A DNA stretch of 64,000 nt from the NCBI GenBank assembly GCA_965218725.1, contig CBDCLO010000002.1, positions 744,001 through 808,000 of the forward strand. Direction: 5' to 3'. The notes under the pieces are model-generated. The model made no database searches and had not been told where the DNA came from. It was given only the letters and a program-made list of their open reading frames with translations. Positions 36,281-45,286 of this stretch are shown in pieces (the stretch's first letter is position 1; every line of letters starts with the position of its first letter). The stretch comes from WTHC01 sp965218725. GTDB taxonomy: Archaea > Thermoproteota > Nitrososphaeria > Nitrososphaerales > Nitrosopumilaceae. The position numbers and the translations under genes are program-made.

Positions 36281-36317
36281 GATCCTGGTACTAATAATAT
36301 TGTTTAGAGAGATAGAA

Positions 36318-36557
36318 ATGACGTGTAAAGGAATATGTGTAAGATATAAAGCTCAAAAACCTGTAGGCGCTGGAAGATATGCATCAGGTCAGAGACGTTG
36401 CCAGATATGTGAAATATTTATAAAATGGGAAGGTCTTTGGTGTCCATGTTGTGGATATAGACTTAGGACCAAACCTAGGAACCTTAAATATAAAGCAAAG
36501 CTACGTGCAAGAATAGAAGCTGACACTCGAACTGAAGAGATACCAATAAACGTATAG
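36318..36557 (+). CDS. Conserved thaumarchaeal zinc-binding protein
   Basis: 79 residues from ATG at 36318 (MTCKGICVRYKAQKPVG); a TTG at 36300 would add six residues. Cysteines: CKGIC near the start, CQIC, and CPCCGYRLR, enough for two zinc sites. The C-terminus is basic (RNLKYKAKLRARIEA), suggesting RNA or DNA binding. I recall close relatives, sometimes several per genome, in Nitrosopumilus-like archaea. Function not known. Confidence 0.8.
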   Translation: MTCKGICVRYKAQKPVGAGRYASGQRRCQICEIFIKWEGLWCPCCGYRLRTKPRNLKYKAKLRARIEADTRTEEIPINV

Positions 36558-36573
36558 CAATTTAGTTTTATTT

Positions 36574-36909
36574 ATGTTGAATAATTGTCATGCAAAAAAA
36601 ATCATAGTAGTTTCAGAAAGAACATTTGTAATACATGTATTGAAGCTTGGTAATGGTTGTTTTGTGACAATATCAGAGGGCTCAGAAAGAATTGGATCCA
36701 TGGTTGCATCTATAACTACGAATATCACTATAACCACTACAATAGTTCCAGAAAAAAATAATTCTTTCATTCTAAGACTGCTGTCTGAAAATATTTCTAC
36801 TGTTATTAATGGAATTAGTGTTGTTTCAATATATTTACTAAAAACAATTGATATTAAAATAATTAAGGTACTAGTAAACGATATAATGAAAATTATTAAA
36901 AATGAATGA
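36574..36909 (+). CDS. Small protein, possible PAC3-like proteasome assembly chaperone
   Basis: 111 residues of alternating beta and alpha pattern. After a short N-terminus: SERTFVIHVLKLGNGCFVTI, then GSERIGSMVASI, a strand ending TIVPEKNNSFI, a helix (LRLLSENISTVING), a strand (ISVVSIYLLK) and a final helix. The order and the phenotype of IGSMV followed by a helix-strand-helix resemble eukaryotic PAC3 (PSMG3). Similarity is weak and judged by eye only. It overlaps ubiD by 8 bp. Could be any small dimeric chaperone fold. Confidence 0.5.
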   Translation: MLNNCHAKKIIVVSERTFVIHVLKLGNGCFVTISEGSERIGSMVASITTNITITTTIVPEKNNSFILRLLSENISTVINGISVVSIYLLKTIDIKIIKVLVNDIMKIIKNE

Positions 36910-38236
36910 CTTAAGATGCTACATAGATTTAATAAATAAAGACAATGATCTAATAACAATTAAAAAAAAAGTAACTACAAAATATGAAATTGCTGGAATT
37001 ACTGCCAAACTTGATAATAATAAAGCAGTTCTATTTGAGAAAATAAATGAAAGTAATTTTAGACTAGTATCTAATCTAGTTGGAACAAAGACAAGATATG
37101 CTAAAGCAATTAACACTACAGAATCAGATATTCACAATAAGATTATTAGTGCTATAAATAATGCAAAAAAACCAATTACCACTAACATAGGAAAATTTAA
37201 AGAAAATAAATCTAATGATCTATCTATACTTCCAATAGTTACACACTTTGAAAAAGAACCAGGTCCATTTATAACTTCGTCCATAATACATGTACAAAAT
37301 AATAAAAAACCCACACAAAATTTATCGTTTCATAGACTCTTATACTTAGATAGAACTCATTTATCAGTACGAATGGTTGAAGGTAGGCATTTACATAAAG
37401 CATTTATTGATGCTAAGGAACATAATGCAGATCTAAAAGTTGCTATAACTGTTGGTGTTCATCCAGCAATATCGATAGCAAGTTCATACCAATATTGTTA
37501 TGGAAAAAATGAGATTGAAATCGCGAATGCAATATTAGATAATAACATTACTTTAACAAAATGTCAACATTCTGGTTTATATGTTCCTTCAAATGCAGAA
37601 ATTGTAATAGAAGGAACAATACTTAAAGATAAAACTCATAAAGAGTGGATGGTAGAGATGCTTAGTACATATGACTTTACCAGACCTCAACCTGTATTTG
37701 AATTAAAGCATGTTTATTATAGAAATAATCCTATATTCCACGATATATTATCTGGACATTCAGAGCATAGATTACTTATGGGCATGCCAATTGAATCTAA
37801 ATTGAATAAAATACTTAAAACCACATTTCCTCAAATACAAATAATACATATGACTAACGGTGGCTGTAATTGGTTGCATGCAGTAGTTAAAATATCAAAA
37901 AAGAAACAATCAGATCCAAAAAAAATCATAAAAAAAATATTTAGTTCCCACAGATCATTGAAACTTGTTACAGTTGTTGATGATGACATAGATCCTAATA
38001 ATCCAGTTGAAGTAGAGTATGCAATTGCAACACGTTTTCAAGCAGATAAAGACCTGATAATACTAAAAAACACGAGAGGTTCTAGTCTTGATCCATCTAG
38101 TGATCAGAAAAATCTTCTTACATCAAAACTTGGTATTGATGCAACAAAATCATTTTCAAAAAGACATGATGGTTTTGAGATCGCAAAAATACCAGCAGTT
38201 TCAAAAATATCACTAAAAAACTATTTAAAATATTAG
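36902..38236 (+). CDS. UbiD-family prenylated-flavin decarboxylase
   Basis: 444 residues, complete UbiD pattern: HRLLYLDRTHLSVRMVEGRH, VGVHPAISIASSY, the catalytic-site stretch VPSNAEIVIEGTIL, and EMLSTYDFTRPQPVF, ending with IATRFQADKDLIIL. In archaea a UbiD homologue (trans-anhydromevalonate 5-phosphate decarboxylase) serves the modified mevalonate pathway, a good candidate given HMG-CoA reductase at 60.3 kb; quinone decarboxylation is the alternative. Converges with the heme O synthase gene. Confidence 0.88.
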   Translation: MNDLRCYIDLINKDNDLITIKKKVTTKYEIAGITAKLDNNKAVLFEKINESNFRLVSNLVGTKTRYAKAINTTESDIHNKIISAINNAKKPITTNIGKFKENKSNDLSILPIVTHFEKEPGPFITSSIIHVQNNKKPTQNLSFHRLLYLDRTHLSVRMVEGRHLHKAFIDAKEHNADLKVAITVGVHPAISIASSYQYCYGKNEIEIANAILDNNITLTKCQHSGLYVPSNAEIVIEGTILKDKTHKEWMVEMLSTYDFTRPQPVFELKHVYYRNNPIFHDILSGHSEHRLLMGMPIESKLNKILKTTFPQIQIIHMTNGGCNWLHAVVKISKKKQSDPKKIIKKIFSSHRSLKLVTVVDDDIDPNNPVEVEYAIATRFQADKDLIILKNTRGSSLDPSSDQKNLLTSKLGIDATKSFSKRHDGFEIAKIPAVSKISLKNYLKY

Positions 38237-38238
38237 CA

Positions 38239-39162
38239 TTACTGTACTGCCGAATCTATCATTAATACTATGAATAATATAGCTAAATATGGATTAGAAA
38301 ATTTAAATAATATCCATGCTTTTTTTTCAACTGGCTTTACTAGTGTCCATAAACTTAAAATTATAATTATTGCTCCAAGTAATATTGCAGTATACAGATA
38401 AATTAATCCAATTATTTCACCATTATGACTAATAAAAAATGGAAGTATACTGAATAACACCATGATTAATGTAGTTGCTGAAATCACCCTGACAGATGAT
38501 TTTTCTGATATTACTGCTGTTAGCATAGGTATATTGGCTTTATTATAATCATTTTTAAAATGTAATGCTAGTGTCCAAATATGCATAGGAATCCAAACAA
38601 ACACTAGTCCGCCTATTATCAAACCCAAATCAAATAATCCTTGAACCGTGACAGACACATATCCTATCATAGCAGGTGCAGATCCTGAAAATCCACCTAA
38701 TATTATATTCCATCTACTTCTACGTTTTAATAAATAGCTATATATCACTATATTGTCAACCAGACCTAAGATCATGAAAAATGTAGCTAGAATACCGTTT
38801 ACAAATGCTGTTGTATATATAATTCCAAAAGAACAGATTAGAGATGCAACAGCAAGAATAAAACCAAAATTTCTGGCATCTTGTGGAGAAATCCTTTTAC
38901 TTGGTATTGGTCTGTCTTTAGTTCTTTCCATAATCAAATCTATATCTCGATCATGATAATTTGTAAGAGTGTTTGCAGCAGCTGATCCAGATGCTACTCC
39001 AAATAATATTAGTATTATTGTTTGTGATGACAAATCTATATTATACACATTGGAAGCTGTTACAGCAGAACAGAATGCAGTGAACACCAACAAATACCAT
39101 ATTTTTGGTTTTGTTAATTCATAATACGTCTTTATACTTAATCCTAATCTGGATTTTTGCAT
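38239..39162 (-). CDS. ctaB: Protoheme IX farnesyltransferase (heme O synthase), UbiA family
   Basis: Adds a farnesyl group to heme B for terminal-oxidase heme O/A. 307 residues and about eight membrane helices. First aspartate motif NYHDRDIDLIMERTKDRPIPS is the CtaB/CyoE form; also YYELTKPKIWYLLVFTAF at the N-terminus and PMHIWTLALHFKNDYNKANIPM, specific to heme O synthases. Supports an aerobic respiratory chain. Confidence 0.92.
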   Translation of the reverse strand: MQKSRLGLSIKTYYELTKPKIWYLLVFTAFCSAVTASNVYNIDLSSQTIILILFGVASGSAAANTLTNYHDRDIDLIMERTKDRPIPSKRISPQDARNFGFILAVASLICSFGIIYTTAFVNGILATFFMILGLVDNIVIYSYLLKRRSRWNIILGGFSGSAPAMIGYVSVTVQGLFDLGLIIGGLVFVWIPMHIWTLALHFKNDYNKANIPMLTAVISEKSSVRVISATTLIMVLFSILPFFISHNGEIIGLIYLYTAILLGAIIIILSLWTLVKPVEKKAWILFKFSNPYLAILFIVLMIDSAVQ

Positions 39163-39425
39163 TATACCAATACCTCGTCAATTATAAAAGATGATATGTT
39201 ACTTTATATGTATGTGTCAATGAACTAAAATGCAACAATCTAGATAGATAAGTCCGGTGATCCATATATTTTACTTATTTTAAATATTGCAGCACTTAAA
39301 TTTTGAATATATGTGACTACTTATCATTCATTCAAGATCGTTTTCTTTTTTATGTCACTAATATTGTACTATACAAAAAACTAATTTTTTTCTATCAATA
39401 TTTGACAAAATTATTAAGCAATATA
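39163..39425. other. 263 bp intergenic region, nothing assignable
   Basis: AT-rich spacer between asd and ctaB, both on the minus strand. No ORF above about 25 codons, no tRNA and no clear inverted repeat. A minus-strand fragment reading SAAIFKISKIYGSPDLSI ends in a stop near 39240 and could be the end of an eroded gene, but I cannot link it to a family. Confidence 0.3.
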
Positions 39426-40508
39426 CTAAATCTTGCCATTCTTGTATAGTAATTCAGCTAACAAAATTGCACCTTTTGCTGATCCCATTTTTTTATTATG
39501 TGAAAATAAAACATATTTTATTCCATTAGTGAATACAGATTCGGTTTCTAGTCTTCCAATTGTAGTAGTCATGCCACCATTTACATCTCTATCTAACCTT
39601 GGTTGTGGTCTTGTTGGTTCGTCGTGTATAGCATAATAATATGATGGCGCAGAAGGAAGCCCAGAGACACTGACATTCTTTGAATATTTAAAGTAGGACT
39701 CCTTTGCAGAATCAGGATTTATAGGTTTTGATGTTTCAATTGATACAGATTCTGTGTGACCATCTATTACTGGAACACGTGTACATGTACAACTGATCTT
39801 TATATCTGCCATCTTGATCTTTCCATCAGAGGTCATCTTGCCAAGTATTTTTGTTGTTTCTATACGCACTTTTTTTTCTTCGTTTGGTATATATGGTATT
39901 ATATTATCTGTGATATCCATGGCTGACACTCCAGGAGTTCTACCGGCACCAGAAATTGCTTGCATCGACGTCATGATAATTTTGTTAGCGCCAAATTTTT
40001 CATAAAGTGGTTTTAGAGTTATTGCTAACCCAATTGTAGTACAGTTTGGTAGTGGAGCTATGAATCCTTTCCAGTTACGATTTTTCTTTTGAACGTCTAT
40101 TAAATTAATATGATCATCATTTATACCAGGTATTAAAATTGGAACGTCATCATCATACCTATATGCAGACGATGTACTCACAACTGGAACATGTTTTGCA
40201 AAATATGATTCTATTTCTCTTGCTGCGCCACTTTCTATTGATGAGAAAATTAAATCTATTTCGTGCGTTTTAACCTCATCTATTGATTTTATGATAATAT
40301 TTTTGACGTAGTTAGGGATTTCAGAGTCTACATGCCAATTTATAATTCCGCTATGAGAGTCTTTTATAGCATCAATATACTTCTTATTAGATGATTTTTT
40401 TGATGCAGCTATTTGAGTAACTTCAAACCATGGATGATTATTCAGTGCCACCACAAATTCCTGGCCTACTGACCCAGTGGCTCCTATAATTGCAATTCTT
40501 TTTTTCAC
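39426..40508 (-). CDS. asd: Aspartate-semialdehyde dehydrogenase
   Basis: Reduces aspartyl phosphate to the semialdehyde for Lys/Thr/Met synthesis. 360 residues; NADP loop IIGATGSVGQEFVVAL, catalytic Cys in LPNCTTIGLAITLKPL, His in VIDGHTESVSIE. Of the archaeal/fungal Asd type. The related malonyl/succinyl-CoA reductase of Sulfolobales evolved from this family, so a carbon-fixation role cannot be excluded, but the core Asd motifs favour the standard function. Confidence 0.9.
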   Translation of the reverse strand: MKKRIAIIGATGSVGQEFVVALNNHPWFEVTQIAASKKSSNKKYIDAIKDSHSGIINWHVDSEIPNYVKNIIIKSIDEVKTHEIDLIFSSIESGAAREIESYFAKHVPVVSTSSAYRYDDDVPILIPGINDDHINLIDVQKKNRNWKGFIAPLPNCTTIGLAITLKPLYEKFGANKIIMTSMQAISGAGRTPGVSAMDITDNIIPYIPNEEKKVRIETTKILGKMTSDGKIKMADIKISCTCTRVPVIDGHTESVSIETSKPINPDSAKESYFKYSKNVSVSGLPSAPSYYYAIHDEPTRPQPRLDRDVNGGMTTTIGRLETESVFTNGIKYVLFSHNKKMGSAKGAILLAELLYKNGKI

Positions 40509-40583
40509 AAATAAAATTTTATTTTATTATAATAATACCTTACTATTATTAATCAACATATATGATTATTATTATATATTGAT

Positions 40584-41669
40584 ATGGAACTAAATACACA
40601 TAAAAAAATAACCATGCGTTCCCAAATTAAACATGGTGGATTATACGGTATAGATAATCAAAATATTATTGATTTTAGTTCTAGTGTGAATCCAATAGGC
40701 TATCCGCAGGTTGTAGTATCAATAATAAAAAAGATATTTTATTACTTACCAATTTATCCTGATCCAGATTCTAAGCAATTATGTAAAAACCTAAGTAAAC
40801 ATATTAACACCAAAATGAATCAAATTATTATTGGTAATGGTTCTATTGAAATAATTTATAATTTTTGTCAAGCATTTTTACAGAAAAAGATATCTGTATT
40901 AATACCAATTCCAACATTTGGAGAATATGAAGCTGCAGCAAGATTGAACGATTGTAAAATTACATTTTTTAAAACAATGAATCTTAATCATGATATTGAG
41001 ATTTTTTTAAAAAAAATACCAAAAAATGGATGTGTATTCATTTGTAATCCAAACAATCCTACTGGAATATTAATTAAAAAAAAATCAATGTTAAGGATCA
41101 TAAAGATAGCACAAATGAGGTCTACTATAATTTTTATTGATGAATGTTTTATGGAACTAGTCTACATATCAGACGAGTCTGTAATTAAACATGTAAAACA
41201 TTTTGATAATTTATTTTTATTACGTTCACTAACAAAATCTTTTGGATTAGCGGGACTAAGAATTGGTTATGGTGTGAGTAATAACAAATTAATTGAAATA
41301 TTAAAAAAAATAAAAATTCCATGGAGTGTTAACATTATTGCACAGAAAGTAGCGCTGTCATTACTATATAACAAATCTCATCTAGAAAAAAGCAAAAAAT
41401 TGATTAAAAATGAAATGGCATATCTTATTAATTCTATTTCTAAATTAGATGATTTCATTTGTTATGATTCATCAACAAATTTTATTTTGATAAAAGCTAA
41501 TCTAAACGTAGATATTTTACAAAAAAAATTGATCACAAAAAAAATTTTAATTAGAAATTGTAGTAATTTTAGAGGCTTGAATAGTAGTTTTTTTAGAGTA
41601 TCTATTAGAACACATAAAGAAAACCTAAAATTGGTAAAAGCACTAGAGTCTGTATCACGAAAACACTAA
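40584..41669 (+). CDS. cobD: Threonine-phosphate decarboxylase-like aminotransferase (CobD/CobC)
   Basis: PLP enzyme making aminopropanol phosphate for the cobalamin side chain. 361 residues; ATG at 40614 (MRSQIKHGG) is a possible later start. HGG near the N-terminus, IDFSSSVNPIG, GNGSIEIIYNF, CNPNNPTGIL, IFIDECFMEL and PLP-lysine in RSLTKSFGLAGLRIGYG. The family also contains histidinol-phosphate aminotransferase, but the HGG start and position ahead of cbiP-cbiB-cobS-cobY favour CobD; hisC is separate at 63.8 kb. Confidence 0.85.
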   Translation: MELNTHKKITMRSQIKHGGLYGIDNQNIIDFSSSVNPIGYPQVVVSIIKKIFYYLPIYPDPDSKQLCKNLSKHINTKMNQIIIGNGSIEIIYNFCQAFLQKKISVLIPIPTFGEYEAAARLNDCKITFFKTMNLNHDIEIFLKKIPKNGCVFICNPNNPTGILIKKKSMLRIIKIAQMRSTIIFIDECFMELVYISDESVIKHVKHFDNLFLLRSLTKSFGLAGLRIGYGVSNNKLIEILKKIKIPWSVNIIAQKVALSLLYNKSHLEKSKKLIKNEMAYLINSISKLDDFICYDSSTNFILIKANLNVDILQKKLITKKILIRNCSNFRGLNSSFFRVSIRTHKENLKLVKALESVSRKH

Positions 41670-42493
41670 TGGTACAAGGAACATCATCAAGTTCTGGTAA
41701 AACAGTTCTAGTAACTGCACTATGTAGAATATTTAAAAATTTTGGCTATGATGTCGCACCATTTAAATCTCAAAATATGTCTAACTTTGTTTATAGGTTA
41801 GATAAGCTTGAAATATCAGTAGCACAGACAGTCCAGGCCATTGCTGCAAAAACAGAAATTACAACTGACATTAATCCAATTTTATTAAAACCAATAGGTC
41901 ATAATAGAATCTCTGTATTCGTAAAAGGTAAATTGTATAAAGACATGCATATTACTGATTATTATAAAAATTTTATTAAGAAAGGTTTTAGAATTGCAGT
42001 AGATTCTCTTCATAATCTACAAAAGAATCATGATTTAATAATAATTGAAGGAGCTGGTTCTCCTGTTGAAATAAACATACAAAAATTTGATATAGCAAAT
42101 ATGAAAATTGCAGAACATGTTAAATCTCCGGTGATTTTAATTACAGATATAGATCGTGGTGGTTCATTTGCTAGTATAGTTGGCACAGTTAATTTATTAA
42201 ACAAATCCCATAAATCATTAGTCAAAGGATTCATATTTAATAGATTTAGAGGTGATGAAAACATACTCAAATCTGGATTTAAAAAACTAAAACAAAAAAC
42301 TGGAAAACCTGTACTGGGGATAATACCAAAATTTAATTTTTTATTACCAGAAGAAGATTCATTAGGAAATGTATACAATAATACTATTTTGAATAACCAG
42401 AATATGAAGAATATAGATTATGTAATAGAAAAAATGAGTAAACTAATACAAAATAGAATAGATATTAAAGTCATTAAAGACTTGATATGTTAG
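41669..42493 (+). CDS. cbiP: Cobyric acid synthase lacking the glutaminase domain
   Basis: Amidates adenosylcobyrinic diamide. Only 274 residues versus ~480 usually. The ATP-dependent synthetase domain is present: GTSSSSGKTVLVTALCR P-loop, APFKSQNMSN, IIEGAGSPVEIN, ITDIDRGGSFASIVGT and LGIIPKF. After LLPEEDSLG the sequence turns into a short helical tail and stops, with no GATase domain (no catalytic Cys or His). The stop overlaps cbiB by 7 bp, so this is not a fresh frameshift. It might use free ammonia, or a separate glutaminase subunit (inference). Confidence 0.85.
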   Translation: MVQGTSSSSGKTVLVTALCRIFKNFGYDVAPFKSQNMSNFVYRLDKLEISVAQTVQAIAAKTEITTDINPILLKPIGHNRISVFVKGKLYKDMHITDYYKNFIKKGFRIAVDSLHNLQKNHDLIIIEGAGSPVEINIQKFDIANMKIAEHVKSPVILITDIDRGGSFASIVGTVNLLNKSHKSLVKGFIFNRFRGDENILKSGFKKLKQKTGKPVLGIIPKFNFLLPEEDSLGNVYNNTILNNQNMKNIDYVIEKMSKLIQNRIDIKVIKDLIC

Positions 42494-43452
42494 AATTAAT
42501 AATTATAGTGTTTATTGCGCTGGAATTAGATCTGTTGATTGGTGATCCTAGAAATAAATATCATCCTACAGCTTTGCTAGGAACTTTTATATATAAATTA
42601 GTACAAATAGCAAAAAAAATAAACAAAGAAGAAAAATTTTTAGGTTTTGTATTAGTTACGGTAACGTTAATCCCAATTCTATTTCTACTAACAATTTTTA
42701 TGAATTTTAGTGACGGTATTTTTGTATACTGTAAAAAAAATTGTTTTATACTTTATTCCATATTAATTATGTTAACTTCTATTTTATTAAAAATGACTAT
42801 TTCTATAAATGGAATGGAAAAGCATGCAATATTAATTATTAATGAAATAGACAATGATAATATCATTGAAGCAAGAAAAAAATTATCAATGATAGTAAAT
42901 AGAGACACATCACAATTAGACAAAAATCATGTTATGTCTGGAATTTTGGAGAGTATGAGCGAAAACATTGTAGATGGAATTACTGGGCCATTGTTTTATT
43001 TTTCCATATTTGGAATATTTGGAGCACTAATTTATCGTGTAATCAATACAATAGATTCTATGATAGGGCATAAAAACAATTTTTTTAAAAACTTAGGATG
43101 GTTTGGAGCACATTGTGACACTATACTGAACTACCTCCCTTCACGACTAACAGGATTTACTATTATTATATGTTCTATGTTATTTGGATATGACTGGAAA
43201 AACTCATATAAAATAATGAAACAATTCCATGATAAAACTATAAGCTGTAATTCTGGATACCCAATTTCAGCATTAGCAGGTGCACTAAAAACCAAATTTG
43301 AGAAAATAGGCTATTACACTATTGGTGAAGAAACAACTAATATTACAACAAAACATGTAGTGTCATCCATAAAAATGATGAAGTTTGTATCAGTTATGTT
43401 TTGTATCATATTTATAATTCCTATAGTGATATTATTGTCATATTTTGGTTGA
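42487..43452 (+). CDS. cbiB: Adenosylcobinamide-phosphate synthase
   Basis: Membrane enzyme that attaches aminopropanol (phosphate) to cobyric acid. 321 residues with several membrane helices. LELDLLIGDPRNKYHPTALLG at the start, LSMIVNRDTSQLDKNHV, SENIVDGITGPLFYF and GWFGAHCDTILNYLPSRL are CbiB motifs. It overlaps cbiP and is overlapped by or abuts cobS. Confidence 0.95.
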   Translation: MLELIIIVFIALELDLLIGDPRNKYHPTALLGTFIYKLVQIAKKINKEEKFLGFVLVTVTLIPILFLLTIFMNFSDGIFVYCKKNCFILYSILIMLTSILLKMTISINGMEKHAILIINEIDNDNIIEARKKLSMIVNRDTSQLDKNHVMSGILESMSENIVDGITGPLFYFSIFGIFGALIYRVINTIDSMIGHKNNFFKNLGWFGAHCDTILNYLPSRLTGFTIIICSMLFGYDWKNSYKIMKQFHDKTISCNSGYPISALAGALKTKFEKIGYYTIGEETTNITTKHVVSSIKMMKFVSVMFCIIFIIPIVILLSYFG

Positions 43453-43459
43453 TCTGTTC

Positions 43460-44185
43460 ATGTTTAGAACAATAAACTCTTTGTTTTCATTTTTAACTAT
43501 AATACCAATTAATAATTCAAATTATGAAATAACAGCAAAAAATATGCATTTTTTTCCAATAGTGGGAATTATTATAGGAATAGTCATTTCAATTGCTGGT
43601 TTTTATCTTTCATTATTTCTGCCCTCATTATTAGTAGGTTTTTTTGTTACATTCTTTATATGCATGATTACTGGGCTTCATCATATTGATGGATTGTCAG
43701 ATTTTGCAGATGGAATAATGACAAAAGGCACAATACAAAAAAAACTAGCAGCTATGGATGATCCATTTACAGGAATAGCTGGTACTGTAATAGTTACTTT
43801 TTATATAATAGGAATGATCCTGATCATTTCTATGTTTGATGGTGTTGTTATTTTTAAAGCAATAATTTTAAGTGAAGTAGCTGCTAAATTTTCTATGGTG
43901 CTACAAGCAACCATTAGTTCATCAGCAAAATACGGATGTAATTCAATATTTATAAAAAACATGAAAAATAAAAAACTATTCCTAGTTTCTATGTTTGTAA
44001 GTATTGTTCCAGCTATTTTATTAGCTGGTGTCAGTGGATTATTATTGATTCTAATAGTATCAATATCTGTATATATCATAAAACTAATATCTGAAATTAA
44101 TTTTGGTGGAATCTCTGGAGATACATTTGGTGCAACTAATGAATTAACACGGTTATTATCATTATGCGTGTTTATAATAATATGA
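43460..44185 (+). CDS. cobS: Adenosylcobinamide-GDP ribazoletransferase
   Basis: Joins the lower ligand nucleoside to cobinamide. About 241 residues from ATG at 43460 (MFRTINSLFSFLTIIPI); a TTG at 43445 adds five residues and would overlap cbiB by 8 bp. Many membrane helices. Signature LHHIDGLSDFADGIM, KGTIQKKLAAMDDPFTGIAG and GGISGDTFGATNELTRL are all typical CobS. The end overlaps cobY as ATGA. Confidence 0.95.
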   Translation: MFRTINSLFSFLTIIPINNSNYEITAKNMHFFPIVGIIIGIVISIAGFYLSLFLPSLLVGFFVTFFICMITGLHHIDGLSDFADGIMTKGTIQKKLAAMDDPFTGIAGTVIVTFYIIGMILIISMFDGVVIFKAIILSEVAAKFSMVLQATISSSAKYGCNSIFIKNMKNKKLFLVSMFVSIVPAILLAGVSGLLLILIVSISVYIIKLISEINFGGISGDTFGATNELTRLLSLCVFIII

Positions 44186-44799
44186 TTGGACTAATCATGG
44201 CAGGTGGTAAAAATACTAGAATGAATATAGCAAATGAAAAATTACTTTTAATATATAAACTACCACTGATTTCACATGTAATTAATGCGTTAAAAAACTC
44301 TAAATGTTTTTCTAGGATAATTGCTGTTACTAGTACAAATTGTAAAAAAACAAGAAATCTAATCACTAAATCAGAAATTGAAATTTTTAATACAACCGGG
44401 ACTGGTTATGCTTATGATTTAAATCTAGTTTTAACTAAATTAAATGACTATGTTTTCATAGTTTCTGGAGATATGGCATTATTAGATAAACAAATAGTGA
44501 AAAAAATTATCAAATATTATGATGTGGGTAATATATGGACTAGTTATTTGGTAACTAAAGACTTTCTTTCAGCATTACAAATAGTAAATACTGATAGTGT
44601 TATTTTCAAAAATAAAACTTGTTTTTTTACAGGAGTGTCCATAGTAAATTCTCAAAAAATTAGTAACATTAATTATATAAAAGAAAATTATGTCATATTA
44701 AATGACAGAAGAATAGCAGTAAACATAAACACAATGAGTGACTATATCAATCACTGCTTCCTGAAATCTTACCATATATATTTGCTAAAGAACCTGTAG
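44182..44799 (+). CDS. cobY: Adenosylcobinamide-phosphate guanylyltransferase (CobY)
   Basis: Archaeal replacement for CobU. 205 residues from ATG at 44182 (MIGLIMAGGKNTRM). Nucleotidyltransferase loop LIMAGGKNTRMNIANEKLL and the metal aspartate in VFIVSGDMALLDKQIV. Last gene of the operon. Its final 53 bp overlap rps27e on the opposite strand, an unusually long antisense overlap for this compact region. Confidence 0.9.
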   Translation: MIGLIMAGGKNTRMNIANEKLLLIYKLPLISHVINALKNSKCFSRIIAVTSTNCKKTRNLITKSEIEIFNTTGTGYAYDLNLVLTKLNDYVFIVSGDMALLDKQIVKKIIKYYDVGNIWTSYLVTKDFLSALQIVNTDSVIFKNKTCFFTGVSIVNSQKISNINYIKENYVILNDRRIAVNINTMSDYINHCFLKSYHIYLLKNL

Positions 44800-44944
44800 G
44801 TGTAGCTATAATATTACCACATGACTTGCAAGTCACAGTTGTTGATACATGAGAAAAAATAATGTTCTCCTCGCTACATTCTCCACATATCACTTGGTGA
44901 AACTTACTATTAGGTTTTGGAATTGGTATATGAGTTTTTTTCAT
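44747..44944 (-). CDS. rps27e: Small ribosomal subunit protein eS27
   Basis: 65-residue zinc-ribbon ribosomal protein: CGECSEENIIFSHVSTTVTC followed by KSCGN, then the glycine-rich tail. Overlaps the end of cobY on the other strand. Two bases after rpl44e, the standard archaeal L44e-S27e pair. Confidence 0.95.
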   Translation of the reverse strand: MKKTHIPIPKPNSKFHQVICGECSEENIIFSHVSTTVTCKSCGNIIATPTGSLANIYGKISGSSD

Positions 44945-44946
44945 AG

Positions 44947-45222
44947 TTATACCAACTCTAACTTCCTGAGCCTGATTCCATGCTTACTAGTCTTTTTATT
45001 GCATATTGTACATGTTATTATTGGTGTTATTTTTTTTGTGGTTTTTGCAGGCTTGGCTAACTTCGGAAATTTTTGTCCTCCATAACCTTTTTTATCCTTT
45101 TCATGCCGTCTTTCACCAATAGCTGATCCCCTCCTTTTTCCAGCTTTATAAATTGATATTTTCTGTTTAGTGTATTTATTACATTTAGAACAAAATTTCC
45201 TAACCTCTTTTGGTATATTCAT
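44947..45222 (-). CDS. rpl44e: Large ribosomal subunit protein eL42 (L44e)
   Basis: 91 residues. CSKCNKYTKQK near the N-terminus, the basic RRGSAIGERRHEKDKKGYGG core and CTICNKKTSKHGIRLRKLEL at the end define L44e; its loop contacts the ribosomal E site. Divergent from the adenine deaminase gene. Confidence 0.95.
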   Translation of the reverse strand: MNIPKEVRKFCSKCNKYTKQKISIYKAGKRRGSAIGERRHEKDKKGYGGQKFPKLAKPAKTTKKITPIITCTICNKKTSKHGIRLRKLELV

Positions 45223-45286
45223 GCTTTATTACAAACTATTAGTAATTTAAATATCACTTATTAGATACACAACTAATTTAATTTTA

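Noticed and set aside
39163..39425. A gene remnant (SAAIFKISKIYGSPDLSI) upstream of ctaB
   Set aside because: Only about 25 codons are open, with no family match and no supporting flanking fragments; listed as unassigned intergenic sequence.
40584..41669. Histidinol-phosphate aminotransferase
   Set aside because: Operon context with four cobalamin genes and the HGG N-terminus favour CobD; a separate hisC starts at 63804 in a his operon.
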